Shown: piece after piece, positions 16,673 to 25,897 of the stretch | How positions within the stretch are numbered: the first letter of the stretch is position 1 | Layout of the letters: every line of letters begins with the position of its first letter | Assembly: GCF_011089885.1 (NCBI RefSeq) | Contig: NZ_JAANBD010000025.1 | Coordinates: 1 to 64,000, forward strand | DNA length: 64,000 nt | Direction: 5' to 3' | Origin: Thioalkalivibrio sp. XN279 | GTDB taxonomy: Bacteria > Pseudomonadota > Gammaproteobacteria > Steroidobacterales > XN24 | The notes under the pieces: model-generated | Databases searched by the model: none | Seen by the model: the letters and a program-made list of their open reading frames with translations, nothing else | What the model was told of the DNA's origin: nothing | Position numbers and translations under genes: made by a program

Positions 16673-17440
16673 TCAGCGGTGCAACTCGTCGTAGAGCGCC
16701 TCGAACTCCGCGGTCAGCTTGTGGCGCGGCGCGAGATGTATCAGCGGCAGGCATTGCTCGTGTGACTCGCGCATCTTGACGCTGGACGACAGCAGGGTGT
16801 CGAGCACCGGCAGTCCCTCGTCGCGCAACTCGTCTACCAGGCGCTGCGGCAGGTTGGCGCGGGACAGGAACTGGTTGATCACGATCCCTTCCAGCTTCAG
16901 GTCCGGGTTGTGGTCGGCCCGCGTTTCCTCGAGATTGTCCATCAGGGTGTAGAGGGCGCGGCGCGAGAAATCGTCGCAGTCGAACGGGATCAGGCAACTG
17001 TCGGCGGCGATGAGCGCGGACAGCGTGTAGAAGTTGAATGCGGGCGGCGTATCGATGTAGATGGCGTCGAACTGTTCCGACAGGCGCAGCAGCAGTTCCT
17101 TCAGCTTGAAGATCTTGTGCTTCGACTCCAGCTTGGCCTGCAGCTCTGCCAGCTCAGGCGAGGAGGCCAGCACGTGCAGCCCGTCGAACTCCGTCGGCGT
17201 CAGGTAACGCAGGGGGTCGCGCGGCAGCAGCCGGATGGAGAGCGCGTCGTTGAAGAAGGCCGCGATGTCACTTTCCGCGGTCTCCCAGGCGTCGCCGAGC
17301 AGGTACTGGCTGGCGTTGCCCTGCGCATCGAGGTCCACCACCAGCGTATCGCGACCGCGCGCCGCACTGATGGCTGCGAGGTTCGCCGTGATGCTCGACT
17401 TGCCGACGCCGCCCTTCTGGTTGAAGACAACCCTTCGCAT
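16673..17440 (-). CDS. ParA-family ATPase (orphan)
   Basis: A 255-residue deviant-Walker ATPase: VFNQKGGVGKSSITANLAA at the N-terminus, then VVDLDAQGNAS and the Walker B YIDTPP. Relatives segregate plasmids, chromosomes or cellular machines by ATP-driven DNA or surface binding. There is no parB gene, and no parS-like site was noticed, so this is not the chromosomal parAB pair. The short upstream neighbour (DUF1232, 27 nt away, same strand) is its only likely operon partner. The cargo is unknown. Confidence 0.85.
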   Translation of the reverse strand: MRRVVFNQKGGVGKSSITANLAAISAARGRDTLVVDLDAQGNASQYLLGDAWETAESDIAAFFNDALSIRLLPRDPLRYLTPTEFDGLHVLASSPELAELQAKLESKHKIFKLKELLLRLSEQFDAIYIDTPPAFNFYTLSALIAADSCLIPFDCDDFSRRALYTLMDNLEETRADHNPDLKLEGIVINQFLSRANLPQRLVDELRDEGLPVLDTLLSSSVKMRESHEQCLPLIHLAPRHKLTAEFEALYDELHR

Positions 17441-17467
17441 GATCTCTCCGTGCGCAGCGTGCGGCGG

Positions 17468-18007
17468 CTAAAGTACGGGCGCGGGGTCTTTCTCGCGCCG
17501 GCGCGCCATGCGCTCCCGCAGCTGGTCGCGCCGGTCACCGAGCTTCCTGGCCCGCGTGGCCGGGTCCCGGCGCAGGCGGAAGCCGGAGTCGTACTTCTGG
17601 CGGAACTCGCAGAAATCCTGGTAGGCCTCGACCTCGTGGCGCAGGTCGCGGAAGGCAAGCTCGATCATGATCGCGTCGTCGAGCAGGCCGATGCCGGGGA
17701 TGTCGTCCGGAATCATGTCGTCGGGGTCGGAGAAATAGGCCAGCACCGCCAGCATGCGTTCGCGTTCGCCGCGCGTGAGGGGCCATTCCTTGTCTTCCAT
17801 CATGCCGATCATCGCCTGCAGGCGGTCGGTGCGCTCGCGCACGTAATTCGGCAACTTGCGGTTCTTCAGGTCCAGCAGCAGGGTGCGCGCGGCCTCGAGG
17901 ATGTCGTCGTCGTCCGTGTCCCGCACGGTATGCCGCGCCTTGCGCATGGCGTCGCGCATGTGCTTGACGTCCTTCGGGCTGAGTTCGATCGAGATCCTGA
18001 GGCTCAT
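17468..18007 (-). CDS. DUF1232 (YkvA-type) protein
   Basis: A 179-residue protein with a DUF1232 core, LAYFSDPDDMIPDDIPGIGLLDDAIMI in two pieces around residue 105-130, which is usually membrane-associated. Here the flanks are very charged (DTDDDDILEAARTLL before, and a basic RKLGDRRDQLRERMARRREK tail), so it may be soluble or peripheral. The function is unknown. It is upstream of the orphan ParA on the same strand and probably co-transcribed. The ATG at 18007 gives MSLRISIEL; the longer frame is not supported. Confidence 0.75.
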   Translation of the reverse strand: MSLRISIELSPKDVKHMRDAMRKARHTVRDTDDDDILEAARTLLLDLKNRKLPNYVRERTDRLQAMIGMMEDKEWPLTRGERERMLAVLAYFSDPDDMIPDDIPGIGLLDDAIMIELAFRDLRHEVEAYQDFCEFRQKYDSGFRLRRDPATRARKLGDRRDQLRERMARRREKDPAPVL

Positions 18008-18138
18008 GACGCGTCTCCCTGTGGGTGCAGGAAGCCTAAGGTTCGCTCGTCGGAGCGTCAACTGCTTGCTGGAAGGGGGGTATGCCGCAGCGGGGCCGCA
18101 GCGGTTAAAATGTCGCCACGACTTGTACTGGCTGCCGG

Positions 18139-19086
18139 ATGAAGAACTTGATCAAGACGCTGCGCTCAGTTGTGTTGCCCGCATGGCTGCTGCTTGCTGC
18201 CGTCCCTGTGGCGGCGGCGAGTTTCATCCTGCCGCCCGAAGGCGTGGATCTCGTCGGCGCCCCGAACTGGATGCACACGCGGCACGAGGACACGCTGCTC
18301 GACGTGGCGCGCGACTACAGCGTCGGCTACCACGAGCTGCAACGCGCAAACCAGGGCGTGGACACCTGGATCCCGGGCGGCGGCACCCGCGTCCTGCTGC
18401 CGACGCGCTACGTGCTGCCGCCGGGGCCGCGCGAGGGCATCATCATCAACCTGCCGGAATACCGGTTGTACTACTTCCCCAAGCCCGCCAAGGGTGAGCG
18501 CGCCGAGGTCCAGACCTATCCCATCAGCATCGGCAAGATGGACTGGAACACGCCGCTCGGCACGCACCGGATCATCGGCAAGCAGGAAAAGCCGTCCTGG
18601 TATCCGCCCGAGTCGATCCGCCAGGCGCGGGCCGAGCGCGGCGAAATCCTGCCCCGCGTGGTCCCGCCGGGCCCGGATAACCCGCTCGGCAACTACGCCA
18701 TGCGGCTCAACCTGACCTCGTACCTGATTCACGGCACCAACAATCCCGACGGCGTAGGGATGCGCGTGACCTCGGGCTGCATCCGCATGTTCCCCGAGCA
18801 TATCGAGCGGCTGTTTCCGCTGGTGCCGGTGGGCACGCCGGTGCGCATCATGAGCGAGCCGATCAAGGTCGGCTGGGCGGCGGACACGCTGTATGCGGAG
18901 GTGCATCCGCCGCTGGAAGAGGAGAGCGAATCGCAGCTGCGCATGCGCTTTACCAGCCTGCTGCGCGCCGCGGCCTACGAGCGTGGCGTGGAGATCGACT
19001 GGGCGCGGGCTGATGTCATCTTTGCGGCGGCGACCGGGGTGCCGACGGAGGTGCCGCTGCGGGAGCTGAGAGTGGCGACGCCGTAG
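18139..19086 (+). CDS. L,D-transpeptidase with LysM domain
   Basis: A 315-residue exported YkuD-family enzyme. Signal peptide residues 1-27 (cleavage after VAAA), LysM-like peptidoglycan-binding region about 46-92, catalytic domain about 98-235 with H198 in HGTNN and catalytic C214 in TSGCIRM. These enzymes make 3-3 cross-links or, in enterobacteria (ErfK/YbiS type), attach Braun lipoprotein to peptidoglycan. The next gene is an Lpp/OprI-like lipoprotein, convergent and sharing a terminator, which makes lipoprotein attachment an attractive but unproven role. The small lipoprotein ends in SMSK, with a terminal lysine as in Lpp. Confidence 0.9.
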   Translation: MKNLIKTLRSVVLPAWLLLAAVPVAAASFILPPEGVDLVGAPNWMHTRHEDTLLDVARDYSVGYHELQRANQGVDTWIPGGGTRVLLPTRYVLPPGPREGIIINLPEYRLYYFPKPAKGERAEVQTYPISIGKMDWNTPLGTHRIIGKQEKPSWYPPESIRQARAERGEILPRVVPPGPDNPLGNYAMRLNLTSYLIHGTNNPDGVGMRVTSGCIRMFPEHIERLFPLVPVGTPVRIMSEPIKVGWAADTLYAEVHPPLEEESESQLRMRFTSLLRAAAYERGVEIDWARADVIFAAATGVPTEVPLRELRVATP

Positions 19087-19118
19087 CGGAGCCTGTAGCG
19101 GAGCCCGTGGCGGAGCAA
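19083..19118. repeat. Three-copy 12-bp tandem repeat at the end of the L,D-transpeptidase gene
   Basis: GTAGCGGAGCCT, GTAGCGGAGCCC and GTGGCGGAGCAA follow each other directly, beginning at the stop codon of the transpeptidase gene. Only the first contains the stop. The later copies lie in the untranslated spacer before the terminator and have no evident function. Confidence 0.8.
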
Positions 19119-19131
19119 GGAATCCCGGGCA

Positions 19132-19166
19132 AGAAAAAAGGCCGCAGCAAGCTGCGGCCTTTTTTG
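19132..19166. terminator. Bidirectional rho-independent terminator
   Basis: GGCCGCAG and CTGCGGCC form an eight-pair stem (19140-19147, 19152-19159) with loop CAAG, flanked by an A-run on the left and seven Ts on the right. It ends both the transpeptidase (plus) and the lipoprotein gene (minus). Confidence 0.93.
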
Positions 19167-19182
19167 TGGGTGCGAACCCGTC

Positions 19183-19470
19183 TTACTTCGACATGGAGCG
19201 CTGGAACATCCGCTCGATGCGATCCGTGTTGGCAGCAGCAGCAGCCTGGGCTTCGCTGGCGGCCTGGGCGGCACGGTTGGCGGTGTTCTGCGCGTTGGTG
19301 GCGATGCGCTTGGCTTCCTCGGCACCGGCGGTGGCGGCACGCGCCTCGCTCAGGGCCTGCTCAGCAGTGGCGCGCACGGCGTCCAGCTGTTCGGAAGTCA
19401 CGGACGCACAGCCGCTGGTCACGCCGAGCGCGAGGATGGCGGCGCCGGCATACAGAAAATTCTTCTTCAT
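19183..19470 (-). CDS. Lpp/OprI-like alanine-zipper outer-membrane lipoprotein
   Basis: A 95-residue precursor. The lipoprotein signal is MKKNFLYAGAAILALGVTSGC, with acylated Cys 21; position -3 is T, slightly off the lipobox. The mature part is almost wholly an alanine-rich heptad coiled coil (ATAEQALSEARAATAGAEEA and later NTANRAAQAASEAQAAAA) that should form a trimeric helix spanning the periplasm. It ends RSMSK; the final lysine is the residue that Lpp uses for covalent attachment to peptidoglycan. It is convergent with an L,D-transpeptidase. ATG 19470 is preceded by AGGGG. Confidence 0.85.
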   Translation of the reverse strand: MKKNFLYAGAAILALGVTSGCASVTSEQLDAVRATAEQALSEARAATAGAEEAKRIATNAQNTANRAAQAASEAQAAAAANTDRIERMFQRSMSK

Positions 19471-19613
19471 GGATTGCAATCCCCTGGTAACTACGTTGGT
19501 TCTTAGCATGCTTGGTCTGCGGCGGAGTCGTTCCACCGCGCATATGCGCACCAATTAAGTTACATAACGCCGGCGACTAATACAAGCCGGAGCCTGGCTG
19601 CGGAAGACAGGGC

Positions 19614-19667
19614 TTGCCAGCTGTTGGGGGCTGTATATAATCCCAATACTGTCCATGAATACAGGTA
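19614..19667 (+). promoter_or_regulatory. lexA promoter with LexA (SOS) box
   Basis: -35 TTGCCA (19614-19619), a 16-bp spacer, and perfect -10 TATAAT (19636-19641). The expected start is near 19648, inside a canonical LexA box CTGT-N8-ACAG (19649-19664) with matching flanks TA and GTA. LexA binding would cover the start site, so lexA and the mutagenesis genes behind it are autorepressed and induced by DNA damage. Confidence 0.92.
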
Positions 19668-19674
19668 ACAGCCG

Positions 19675-20283
19675 ATGGTCGAGGGTCTCACTGCACGCCA
19701 GCGCCAGGTACTCGAACTGGTGCGAGAACACATCGAGGAATCAGGCATGCCGCCGACCCGGGCGGAGATCGCCACGGCGCTCGGCTTCCGTTCCGCCAAT
19801 GCCGCCGAGGAGCACCTGCGGGCGCTGGCCCGCAAGGGGGTGATCGAGCTTGTGCCCGGCGCCTCGCGTGGCATCCGCCTGAAGGACAGCGTCCAGGAAG
19901 GCGACAGCCTGCCGCTGGTCGGCCGCGTGGCTGCCGGCCGGCCGATCCTGGCCGAGGAGCACATCCAGGGGCGTTACCGGGTCGATCCGGCGCTGTTCCG
20001 GCCGCGTCCCCACTACCTGCTGCAGGTGCAGGGCATGAGCATGAAAGACGCCGGCATCTTCGACGGCGACCTGGTGGCGGTGCATCGCACGCCGGAGGTG
20101 CGCAGCCGCCAGATCGTGGTCGCGCGGCTTGAAGACGAGGTGACGGTGAAACGCTACCGCCAGGAGGGGAAGATCGTCTGGCTGCTGCCGGAGAACGCCG
20201 ATTTCGAGCCTATCCGCGTCGACCTCGACCGCCAGCCCATCGTCATCGAGGGCGTGGTGGTGGGCGTCGTGCGGCGCAGCTGA
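19675..20283 (+). CDS. lexA: LexA SOS repressor
   Basis: A 202-residue SOS repressor. The N-terminal winged helix ([20 protein letters not shown], then [13 protein letters not shown]) binds operators; the self-cleaving peptidase domain has the scissile A87-G88 in VGRVAAGRP, nucleophile S122 in QGMSMKD and lysine K159 in TVKRY. All are intact and offset by three from the E. coli numbers. Its own promoter has a perfect CTGT-N8-ACAG box. It heads a lexA-imuA-imuB-dnaE2 operon. Whether a second lexA exists elsewhere in the genome, as in pseudomonads, cannot be seen. Confidence 0.96.
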   Translation: MVEGLTARQRQVLELVREHIEESGMPPTRAEIATALGFRSANAAEEHLRALARKGVIELVPGASRGIRLKDSVQEGDSLPLVGRVAAGRPILAEEHIQGRYRVDPALFRPRPHYLLQVQGMSMKDAGIFDGDLVAVHRTPEVRSRQIVVARLEDEVTVKRYRQEGKIVWLLPENADFEPIRVDLDRQPIVIEGVVVGVVRRS

Positions 20284-20304
20284 GGGCGCGGCAACCCTTG
20301 CATC

Positions 20305-20943
20305 ATGACCAAGACTGCGGTGCATGCACTCCTGGAGGACCCGCGTGTCTGGCGTGCCGGGCGCCGGGACGCGCGCTGGCCCGTCCTCTCCAGCGGTCAC
20401 CCGCAGCTCGATGCCTGGCTCCCCGGGGGTGGCTGGCCTGCCGGCCGCCTGACCGAGTTTGCCGTGGAGCGCTGGGGCAGCGGCGAGCTGGCGCTCCTCA
20501 TGCCGCTGCTGGCCCGGCTGTCGTCCGGGAGTGCGGACCGTAGCGGGCGCTGGATTGCCTGGATCGCGCCGCCCTTCCTGCCTTATGCCCCGGCGCTGGC
20601 GGCGGCCGGGCTCGAGCTGGCGCAGCAGCTGCTGGTGCGGCCTGCCCATGATGACGAGACCCTGTGGGCGGCCGAGCAGGCCCTGCGCTCGGGCAGCTGC
20701 GCGGTGGTATTGGCCTGGGTCCGGCATGCGGCCGGGACCTGCCTGCGTCGCCTCCAGCTGGCAGCCGAGGCCGGCGACACGCCGCTGCTGTTGTTCCGCC
20801 CTCCCGCCGCGCTGGCGACCCCGTCACCAGCGTCTTTGCGGCTGAGTATCGAAGCCGCCGCGCAAGGCGCCAGCCTGCGACTGCACAAGCACCAGGGGGG
20901 CGCGACCGGCACATTGCCGCTCGCTGCGCTGCAACCGCGATGA
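20305..20943 (+). CDS. imuA: ImuA, translesion synthesis accessory protein
   Basis: A 212-residue member of the ImuA (SulA/RecA-like) family in the ImuA-ImuB-DnaE2 mutasome. In the known cassette ImuA helps recruit the error-prone polymerase to damaged DNA. It resembles a RecA core: SSGHPQLDAWLPGGGWPAGRLTE reads like the RecA/ImuA P-loop start, but the Walker A lysine is absent, so ATP hydrolysis is doubtful. The stop overlaps the imuB start (ATGA). The 21 nt from lexA includes a weak ribosome-binding site. Confidence 0.88.
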   Translation: MTKTAVHALLEDPRVWRAGRRDARWPVLSSGHPQLDAWLPGGGWPAGRLTEFAVERWGSGELALLMPLLARLSSGSADRSGRWIAWIAPPFLPYAPALAAAGLELAQQLLVRPAHDDETLWAAEQALRSGSCAVVLAWVRHAAGTCLRRLQLAAEAGDTPLLLFRPPAALATPSPASLRLSIEAAAQGASLRLHKHQGGATGTLPLAALQPR

Positions 20944-22523
20944 GGCAGGCTGCCGCGCAGGCGCGCCCGGCAATGTCCGGGGCGCCGGATGCCCCGTCCG
21001 CATCTGCCGGTGATGACCGCGCTCGTCCTGCGCCGTTGTGGCTCTGTCTCGGCTTGCCGCGCCTGCCGCTGGAGGTGCGTGCAGCCGGTCGGGAAGCACA
21101 CGAGCCCTGCGTGCTGGTTGGCTCCGACGGCCGGGTGGTGCAGGCCGGCGAAGCGGCGGCAGAAGCGGGAGTCGCACCCGGATTGCCGCTCAATGCCGCC
21201 CTGGCGTTGTGCCCGGGGATGGTCGTGCTGGCGCGCGACGAGGCGGCGGAAGCGGCGGCGCTGGCGCGCCTCGCGGCCTGGGCCGGGGCGTTCACTTCCA
21301 TGGTGAGCCTGGAACCGCCGGCGGCGCTGCTGCTGGAGGTGCGCGGCAGCCTGCGGCTGTTCGGCGGCCTGGAGCCGTTGCGGCATCGGCTGCGCCGGGC
21401 CCTGGCCCGGACCGGGCATGCGGGACGCGATGCCGTGGCGCCGACGCCGCTGGCGGCCTTGTGGCTGGCGCGCGCCGGCGAGCGGGAGGCCGTCACCGAG
21501 CCGGCTGCGCTGGCCGGCCGGCTCGGGCGCCTGCGCCCCGCGGTCACTGCCTGGCCGCAGGCTACGCTGGAAAAGCTGCAGAGCCTCGGTGTCGAGACCC
21601 TGGCGGACTGCCTGCGCCTGCCCCGCGACGGCTTTGCGCGCCGCGTCGGCCGCGGCCCGCTGGCAGACCTCGACCGGGCACTGGGCCGCCTGGCCGATCC
21701 GCGTCCTGCCTTCCGCCTGCCGCCGCGTTACCGCGCCGAGGTGGAACTGGCGGCAGAGACGGGCGACACGGCCCGGCTGCAACAGGTGGCAGAGGGCCTG
21801 TTTGCGGAACTGGAAGGCTTCCTGCGCGCCTGCCAGCGCGCCGTCACCCGCATCGTGGTGCGCTTCCGGCACCTCGGCCGTGCGCCGAGCGCGCTGGGTA
21901 TCGGCCTGGCGGCGCCGGGGCTGGAGGCGGCCAGGTTCGGGGCGTTGTTCGCCGCACGCCTGGAGCGGCTGGCGCTGCCGGCACCGGTGATCGCGCTGTC
22001 GGTGGAGGCTGAGCCCGGCGAAGCGCTGATCCCCGTTCGCGTCGGATTGTTCGGCGACGAGCCCGGCAGCGAAGCCGGGCTGCAGCTGGTCGAGCGCCTG
22101 CGGGCACGACTCGGGCGCGAGGCGGTGCAGGGGCTGGCGCTGGGCGACGACCATCGTCCCGAGGCGTCCTGGGTGGTGCGGGAGCCGGGGTCGGGGGCCT
22201 GGCCGGCTGTGGACTCCCGCGCGGCTGCGGCGACGCGGGCGGGGGCGCTCGCGGCCGCCTTGCCGCGCGCCGCCAGGCCGAGCTGGCTGCTCGATCCGCC
22301 GCAGCGCCTGAGGAGTCGCGGTGGCCGACCCTGGCACGAGGGCGAACTGGTGCTGGAGCGCGGGCCTGAACGCATCGAGACCGGCTGGTGGGACGGGCAG
22401 GGGATCGCGCGCGACTACTGGGTGGCGCGGACGCCGGCCGGGGCGCGGCTGTGGGTGTTCCGACAACGGCCGGACGCGGCAGACGTCCGCCCGCAATGGT
22501 TCCTGCACGGGGTGTTCGGATGA
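20940..22523 (+). CDS. imuB: ImuB, Y-family-like mutasome hub
   Basis: A 527-residue Y-family polymerase homologue. In studied mutasomes ImuB is catalytically dead and links ImuA, DnaE2 and the beta clamp. The palm/finger (IMS) region is recognizable by [36 protein letters not shown] and [19 protein letters not shown], but the metal-binding carboxylates of active Y polymerases are not kept. A candidate but degenerate clamp-binding stretch is VGLFGDEPG near residue 365. ATG overlaps the imuA stop; the stop overlaps the dnaE2 start in the same way. Confidence 0.9.
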   Translation: MRQAAAQARPAMSGAPDAPSASAGDDRARPAPLWLCLGLPRLPLEVRAAGREAHEPCVLVGSDGRVVQAGEAAAEAGVAPGLPLNAALALCPGMVVLARDEAAEAAALARLAAWAGAFTSMVSLEPPAALLLEVRGSLRLFGGLEPLRHRLRRALARTGHAGRDAVAPTPLAALWLARAGEREAVTEPAALAGRLGRLRPAVTAWPQATLEKLQSLGVETLADCLRLPRDGFARRVGRGPLADLDRALGRLADPRPAFRLPPRYRAEVELAAETGDTARLQQVAEGLFAELEGFLRACQRAVTRIVVRFRHLGRAPSALGIGLAAPGLEAARFGALFAARLERLALPAPVIALSVEAEPGEALIPVRVGLFGDEPGSEAGLQLVERLRARLGREAVQGLALGDDHRPEASWVVREPGSGAWPAVDSRAAAATRAGALAAALPRAARPSWLLDPPQRLRSRGGRPWHEGELVLERGPERIETGWWDGQGIARDYWVARTPAGARLWVFRQRPDAADVRPQWFLHGVFG

Positions 22524-25500
22524 GCATGCCGCCGTATGCCGAGTTGCATTGCCTGTCGAACTTCAGTTTCCTGCGCGGCGCCTCCCACCCGGCCGAGCTG
22601 GTGGAGCGGGCGGCCGAGCTTGGCTACCGCGCCCTGGCCCTGACCGACGAGTGCTCGGTGGCCGGCGTGGTGCGGGCCTGGGAGGCGGCGCGCGAATGCG
22701 GGCTGAAGCTGATCATCGGCAGCGAGTTCCGGCTCGAGGACGGGCTGCGGCTGGTGCTGCTGGCGGCCGACCGCGAGGGCTATGGCCGCCTGTGCCGGCT
22801 CATCACGCGCGGCCGGCGCGCGGCGCCCAAGGGCGATTACCGGCTCAGCCGCGACGACCTGGTGGATGGCCAGGCCGGGGGGCCGCCCGGCTGCCTGGCG
22901 TTGTGGCTGCCGGGACAGGCGCCGGACGAGGACGAAGGTCGCTGGGTGGCGGCGCAGTTCCCCGGGCGGGCCTGGCTGGCAGTGGAGCTGTTTGCCGGTG
23001 GCGACGACGCCGCGCGGCTGGCTGCGCTCGAGGCGCTGGGTGAACGGCTCGGCCTGCCGCGCGTGGCGGCGGGCGACGTGCACATGCACGACCCGGCGCG
23101 TCGTCCACTTCAGGACCTGGTGACCGCCATCCGACTCAACACCCCACTGCACGCGCTCGGCCGGCGACTGTTTCCTAATGGCGAGCGTCACCTGCGCCCG
23201 CGCAACCGCCTGGCGCGGCTGTACCCGGCAGCACTGCTGGAAGAGAGCGTGGCCATCGCGGCACGCTGTGGCTTCACCCTCGACGAGCTCGACTGGCGTT
23301 ACCCGGCGGAGCTCGTCCCCGCCGGACAGACGCCGGCCTCCTGGCTGCGTCGACTGACGCGGGACGGCATGGCGCGACGCTGGCCCGGCGGCGCGCCGGA
23401 GACGGTGCGCCAGACCGTCGACCGCGAGCTGGCGCTGATCGAGGAACTCGGTTACGAGGCCTACTTCCTCACCGTGCACGACATCGTGCGGCACGCCCGC
23501 AGCCTGGGCATCCTGTGCCAGGGTCGCGGCTCCGCGGCGAACTCGGCAGTGTGCTTCTGCCTCGGTATCACCGAGGTGGATCCCGCACGCATGTCGGTGC
23601 TGTTCGAGCGGTTCATTTCCAAGGAGCGCAACGAGCCGCCGGACATCGACGTGGACTTCGAGCACGAGCGGCGCGAGGAAGTGATCCAGTACATCTACGC
23701 CAAGTACGGCCGCCACCGCGCCGCGCTGGCCGCCACCGTGATCCGCTACCGGCCGCGCAGCGCCCTGCGTGACGCCGGCAAGGCGCTCGGCCTGGCGCCG
23801 CTGCAGTACGACGCACTGGCGCGGGCCATGCGCTGGTGGGACGGCCGCGAGATCGCGCCGGAGCGGGTGCGCGACGCCGGCTTCGACCCGGACAACCCCG
23901 TGATCGCACGCGTGCTGGCGCTGGCGCGGCAGCTGGTCGGCAGCCCGCGTCACCTGTCCCAGCATGTCGGCGGCTTCGTCATCGCCGACGGCTGCCTGGA
24001 GGACCTGGTGCCGGTGGAGAACGCCGCCATGTCCGAGCGCACGGTGATCCAGTGGGACAAGGACGACCTCGACGCCGTCGGCATGATCAAGGTGGATGTG
24101 CTCGGGCTGGGCATGTTAAGCGCCATCCGCCGCAGCTTCGCGCTGGTCGAGAAGTTCTGCGGCCGGGGCTGGACTCTGGCCACCGTGCCGGCCGAGGACC
24201 CGGCGGTGTACGAGATGATCTCGGATGCCGACACCATGGGCGTGTTCCAGGTCGAGTCGCGCGCCCAGATGGCCATGCTGCCGCGCCTCAGGCCGCGCTG
24301 TTTCTACGACCTCGTGATCGAGATCGCCCTCATCCGCCCGGGGCCGATCCAGGGCGACATGGTGCATCCCTACCTGCGGCGCCGGAACGGCGAGGAGGCG
24401 GTGAGCTATCCCAGCGAGGAGGTGCGCCAGGTGCTGGAGCGGACGCTGGGCGTGCCCATCTTCCAGGAGCAGGTGATGCAGCTCGCCATCGTCGCGGCCG
24501 GCTTCAGCGCCGGCGAGGCCGACCAGCTGCGCCGCGCCATGGCCGCCTGGCGGCGCAAGGGCGGGCTGGGCCCCTTCGAAGAGCGTCTCATCGAGGGCAT
24601 GCGTGCGCGCGGCTACACCGCGGACTTCGCCCAGCGCATCTTCCGCCAGATCACCGGCTTCGGCGAATACGGCTTTCCCGAGTCCCATTCCGCCAGCTTC
24701 GCGCTCCTGGTCTACGTGTCCGCCTGGCTCAAGCGCCATGAGCCGGCGGCTTTCCTGTGCGCGCTCATCAACAGCCAGCCCATGGGCTTCTACGCGCCCT
24801 CGCAGCTGGTGCAGGACGCCCGGCGGCACGGCGTGGAAGTGCGGCCAGTCGACGTCGCCGCCAGCGACTGGGACTGCACCCTGGAGCCGGGCGAGGCCGG
24901 CCACGAGGAGCAGCCGGCGGCGCGGCTGGGAATGCGGCTGGTCGCGGAATTGTCCGCCGCCGGGGCGGCGCGGCTGGTGGCGGCGCGGCGCGAGCAGCCT
25001 TTCCAGGACGTGGACGACCTGGCGCGGCGGGCCCGGCTGGATCGCGGTGATCTCGGCGCGCTGGCGCGCGCCGGGGCGCTACGCGGGCTGTCCGGCCATC
25101 GCCATCGCGCCGCCTGGGCCGTGGCAGGGATCGAGGCGCCCCTGCCGCTGCTCGAGGAGGCGTCCATCCGCGAGGGGCTGCCGCTGCTCAGGGCGCCGAC
25201 CGAGGGCCGCGACATCGTCGCCGACTACCGCAGCACCGGCCTGACGCTGGGCCGCCATCCGCTGGCGCTGCTGCGTGAGCGGCTGGCCGAGGACGGCCTG
25301 GTGAGCACCGGCGAGCTGAATGCCGCGCCGCATGGCGCCTACGCCGCCTGCGCCGGCGTCGTCATCAACCGGCAGCGGCCCGGCAGCGCCAAGGGGGTGA
25401 TGTTCGTGACCCTGGAGGACGAGACCGGCCAGGCCAACATCGTGGTTTGGCAGCAGGTCTCCGAGGCCTGGCGCAAGCCGCTGCTCGGCGCGCGGCTCTT

Positions 25501-25618
25501 GGAAGTTGCGGGGCGGGTGCAGCGGGAAGGGCAGGTGGTGCACCTGGTGGCCGAGCGCATGCGCGATCGCAGTGCGCTGCTCGGGCAGCTCGACGTGCGC
25601 TCGCGGGACTTTCACTGA
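22520..25618 (+). CDS. dnaE2: Error-prone DNA polymerase DnaE2 (ImuC)
   Basis: A 1032-residue C-family polymerase of the SOS mutasome. The N-terminal PHP domain starts with [19 protein letters not shown] and includes [14 protein letters not shown]. The polymerase core has [15 protein letters not shown] with two catalytic aspartates, HVGGFVI and [21 protein letters not shown]-terminal OB-fold is seen in the [17 protein letters not shown] stretch. ATG at 22520 lies in the imuB stop (ATGA); ATG at 22526 is an alternative. It completes the lexA-imuA-imuB-dnaE2 operon, an inducible mutagenesis module. Confidence 0.94.
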   Translation: MSMPPYAELHCLSNFSFLRGASHPAELVERAAELGYRALALTDECSVAGVVRAWEAARECGLKLIIGSEFRLEDGLRLVLLAADREGYGRLCRLITRGRRAAPKGDYRLSRDDLVDGQAGGPPGCLALWLPGQAPDEDEGRWVAAQFPGRAWLAVELFAGGDDAARLAALEALGERLGLPRVAAGDVHMHDPARRPLQDLVTAIRLNTPLHALGRRLFPNGERHLRPRNRLARLYPAALLEESVAIAARCGFTLDELDWRYPAELVPAGQTPASWLRRLTRDGMARRWPGGAPETVRQTVDRELALIEELGYEAYFLTVHDIVRHARSLGILCQGRGSAANSAVCFCLGITEVDPARMSVLFERFISKERNEPPDIDVDFEHERREEVIQYIYAKYGRHRAALAATVIRYRPRSALRDAGKALGLAPLQYDALARAMRWWDGREIAPERVRDAGFDPDNPVIARVLALARQLVGSPRHLSQHVGGFVIADGCLEDLVPVENAAMSERTVIQWDKDDLDAVGMIKVDVLGLGMLSAIRRSFALVEKFCGRGWTLATVPAEDPAVYEMISDADTMGVFQVESRAQMAMLPRLRPRCFYDLVIEIALIRPGPIQGDMVHPYLRRRNGEEAVSYPSEEVRQVLERTLGVPIFQEQVMQLAIVAAGFSAGEADQLRRAMAAWRRKGGLGPFEERLIEGMRARGYTADFAQRIFRQITGFGEYGFPESHSASFALLVYVSAWLKRHEPAAFLCALINSQPMGFYAPSQLVQDARRHGVEVRPVDVAASDWDCTLEPGEAGHEEQPAARLGMRLVAELSAAGAARLVAARREQPFQDVDDLARRARLDRGDLGALARAGALRGLSGHRHRAAWAVAGIEAPLPLLEEASIREGLPLLRAPTEGRDIVADYRSTGLTLGRHPLALLRERLAEDGLVSTGELNAAPHGAYAACAGVVINRQRPGSAKGVMFVTLEDETGQANIVVWQQVSEAWRKPLLGARLLEVAGRVQREGQVVHLVAERMRDRSALLGQLDVRSRDFH

Positions 25619-25662
25619 CCGCGGCCGTGGCGCCTGCGCCGCGTCGCTGTCCCCGTGCCTGG

Positions 25663-25737
25663 CCGCGGCAGCGACCGCGCACGCTTCCCGCTTGGCTCAG
25701 ATGCCTGCGCGTGAGGCGTGCGCGTCCGCTGCCGCTG
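25663..25737 (-). repeat. Hairpin element HP1
   Basis: First of four dispersed hairpins with a common core. Read on the minus strand, the 25-nt apical core (25712-25688) opens with A and CGC, contains GGC-ATCTGA-GCC with GCA on its left and AA on its right, and closes with GCG and G. The arms at 25663-25687 and 25713-25737 pair at 21 of 25 positions. The stem sequence is unrelated to the other copies. It lies 45 nt after the dnaE2 stop and points away from blaI. Confidence 0.85.
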
Positions 25738-25841
25738 CATCGGGGCGCCTAAGCCGCCGCGTTGCATGGCCGCTGTCGTGGCTGTGCTGGCGGGCCAGGT
25801 TCAGTGAGCGGGCGGTGGTTGTGCTGTTAACAGCCCGCGGC

Positions 25842-25883
25842 TTGACAATCTCGATTACATTCGTAATCTGTAGGTAAGTTTAC
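25842..25883 (+). promoter_or_regulatory. Candidate blaI promoter with dyad operators
   Basis: -35 is a perfect TTGACA (25842-25847); a -10-like TAATCT sits at 25864-25869 (16-bp spacer). A perfect dyad GATTAC-ATTC-GTAATC (25853-25868) covers the spacer and -10, and a second, GTAA-GT-TTAC (25874-25883), lies just downstream. Both are plausible BlaI-type operators for autorepression. Another palindrome, GCTGTTAACAGC (25823-25834), sits upstream of the -35. Confidence 0.65.
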
Positions 25884-25897
25884 GGGTGTAATCAAAC

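Noticed and set aside
25823-25834. LexA box in GCTGTTAACAGC before blaI
   Set aside because: CTGT and ACAG are separated by two bases, not eight.
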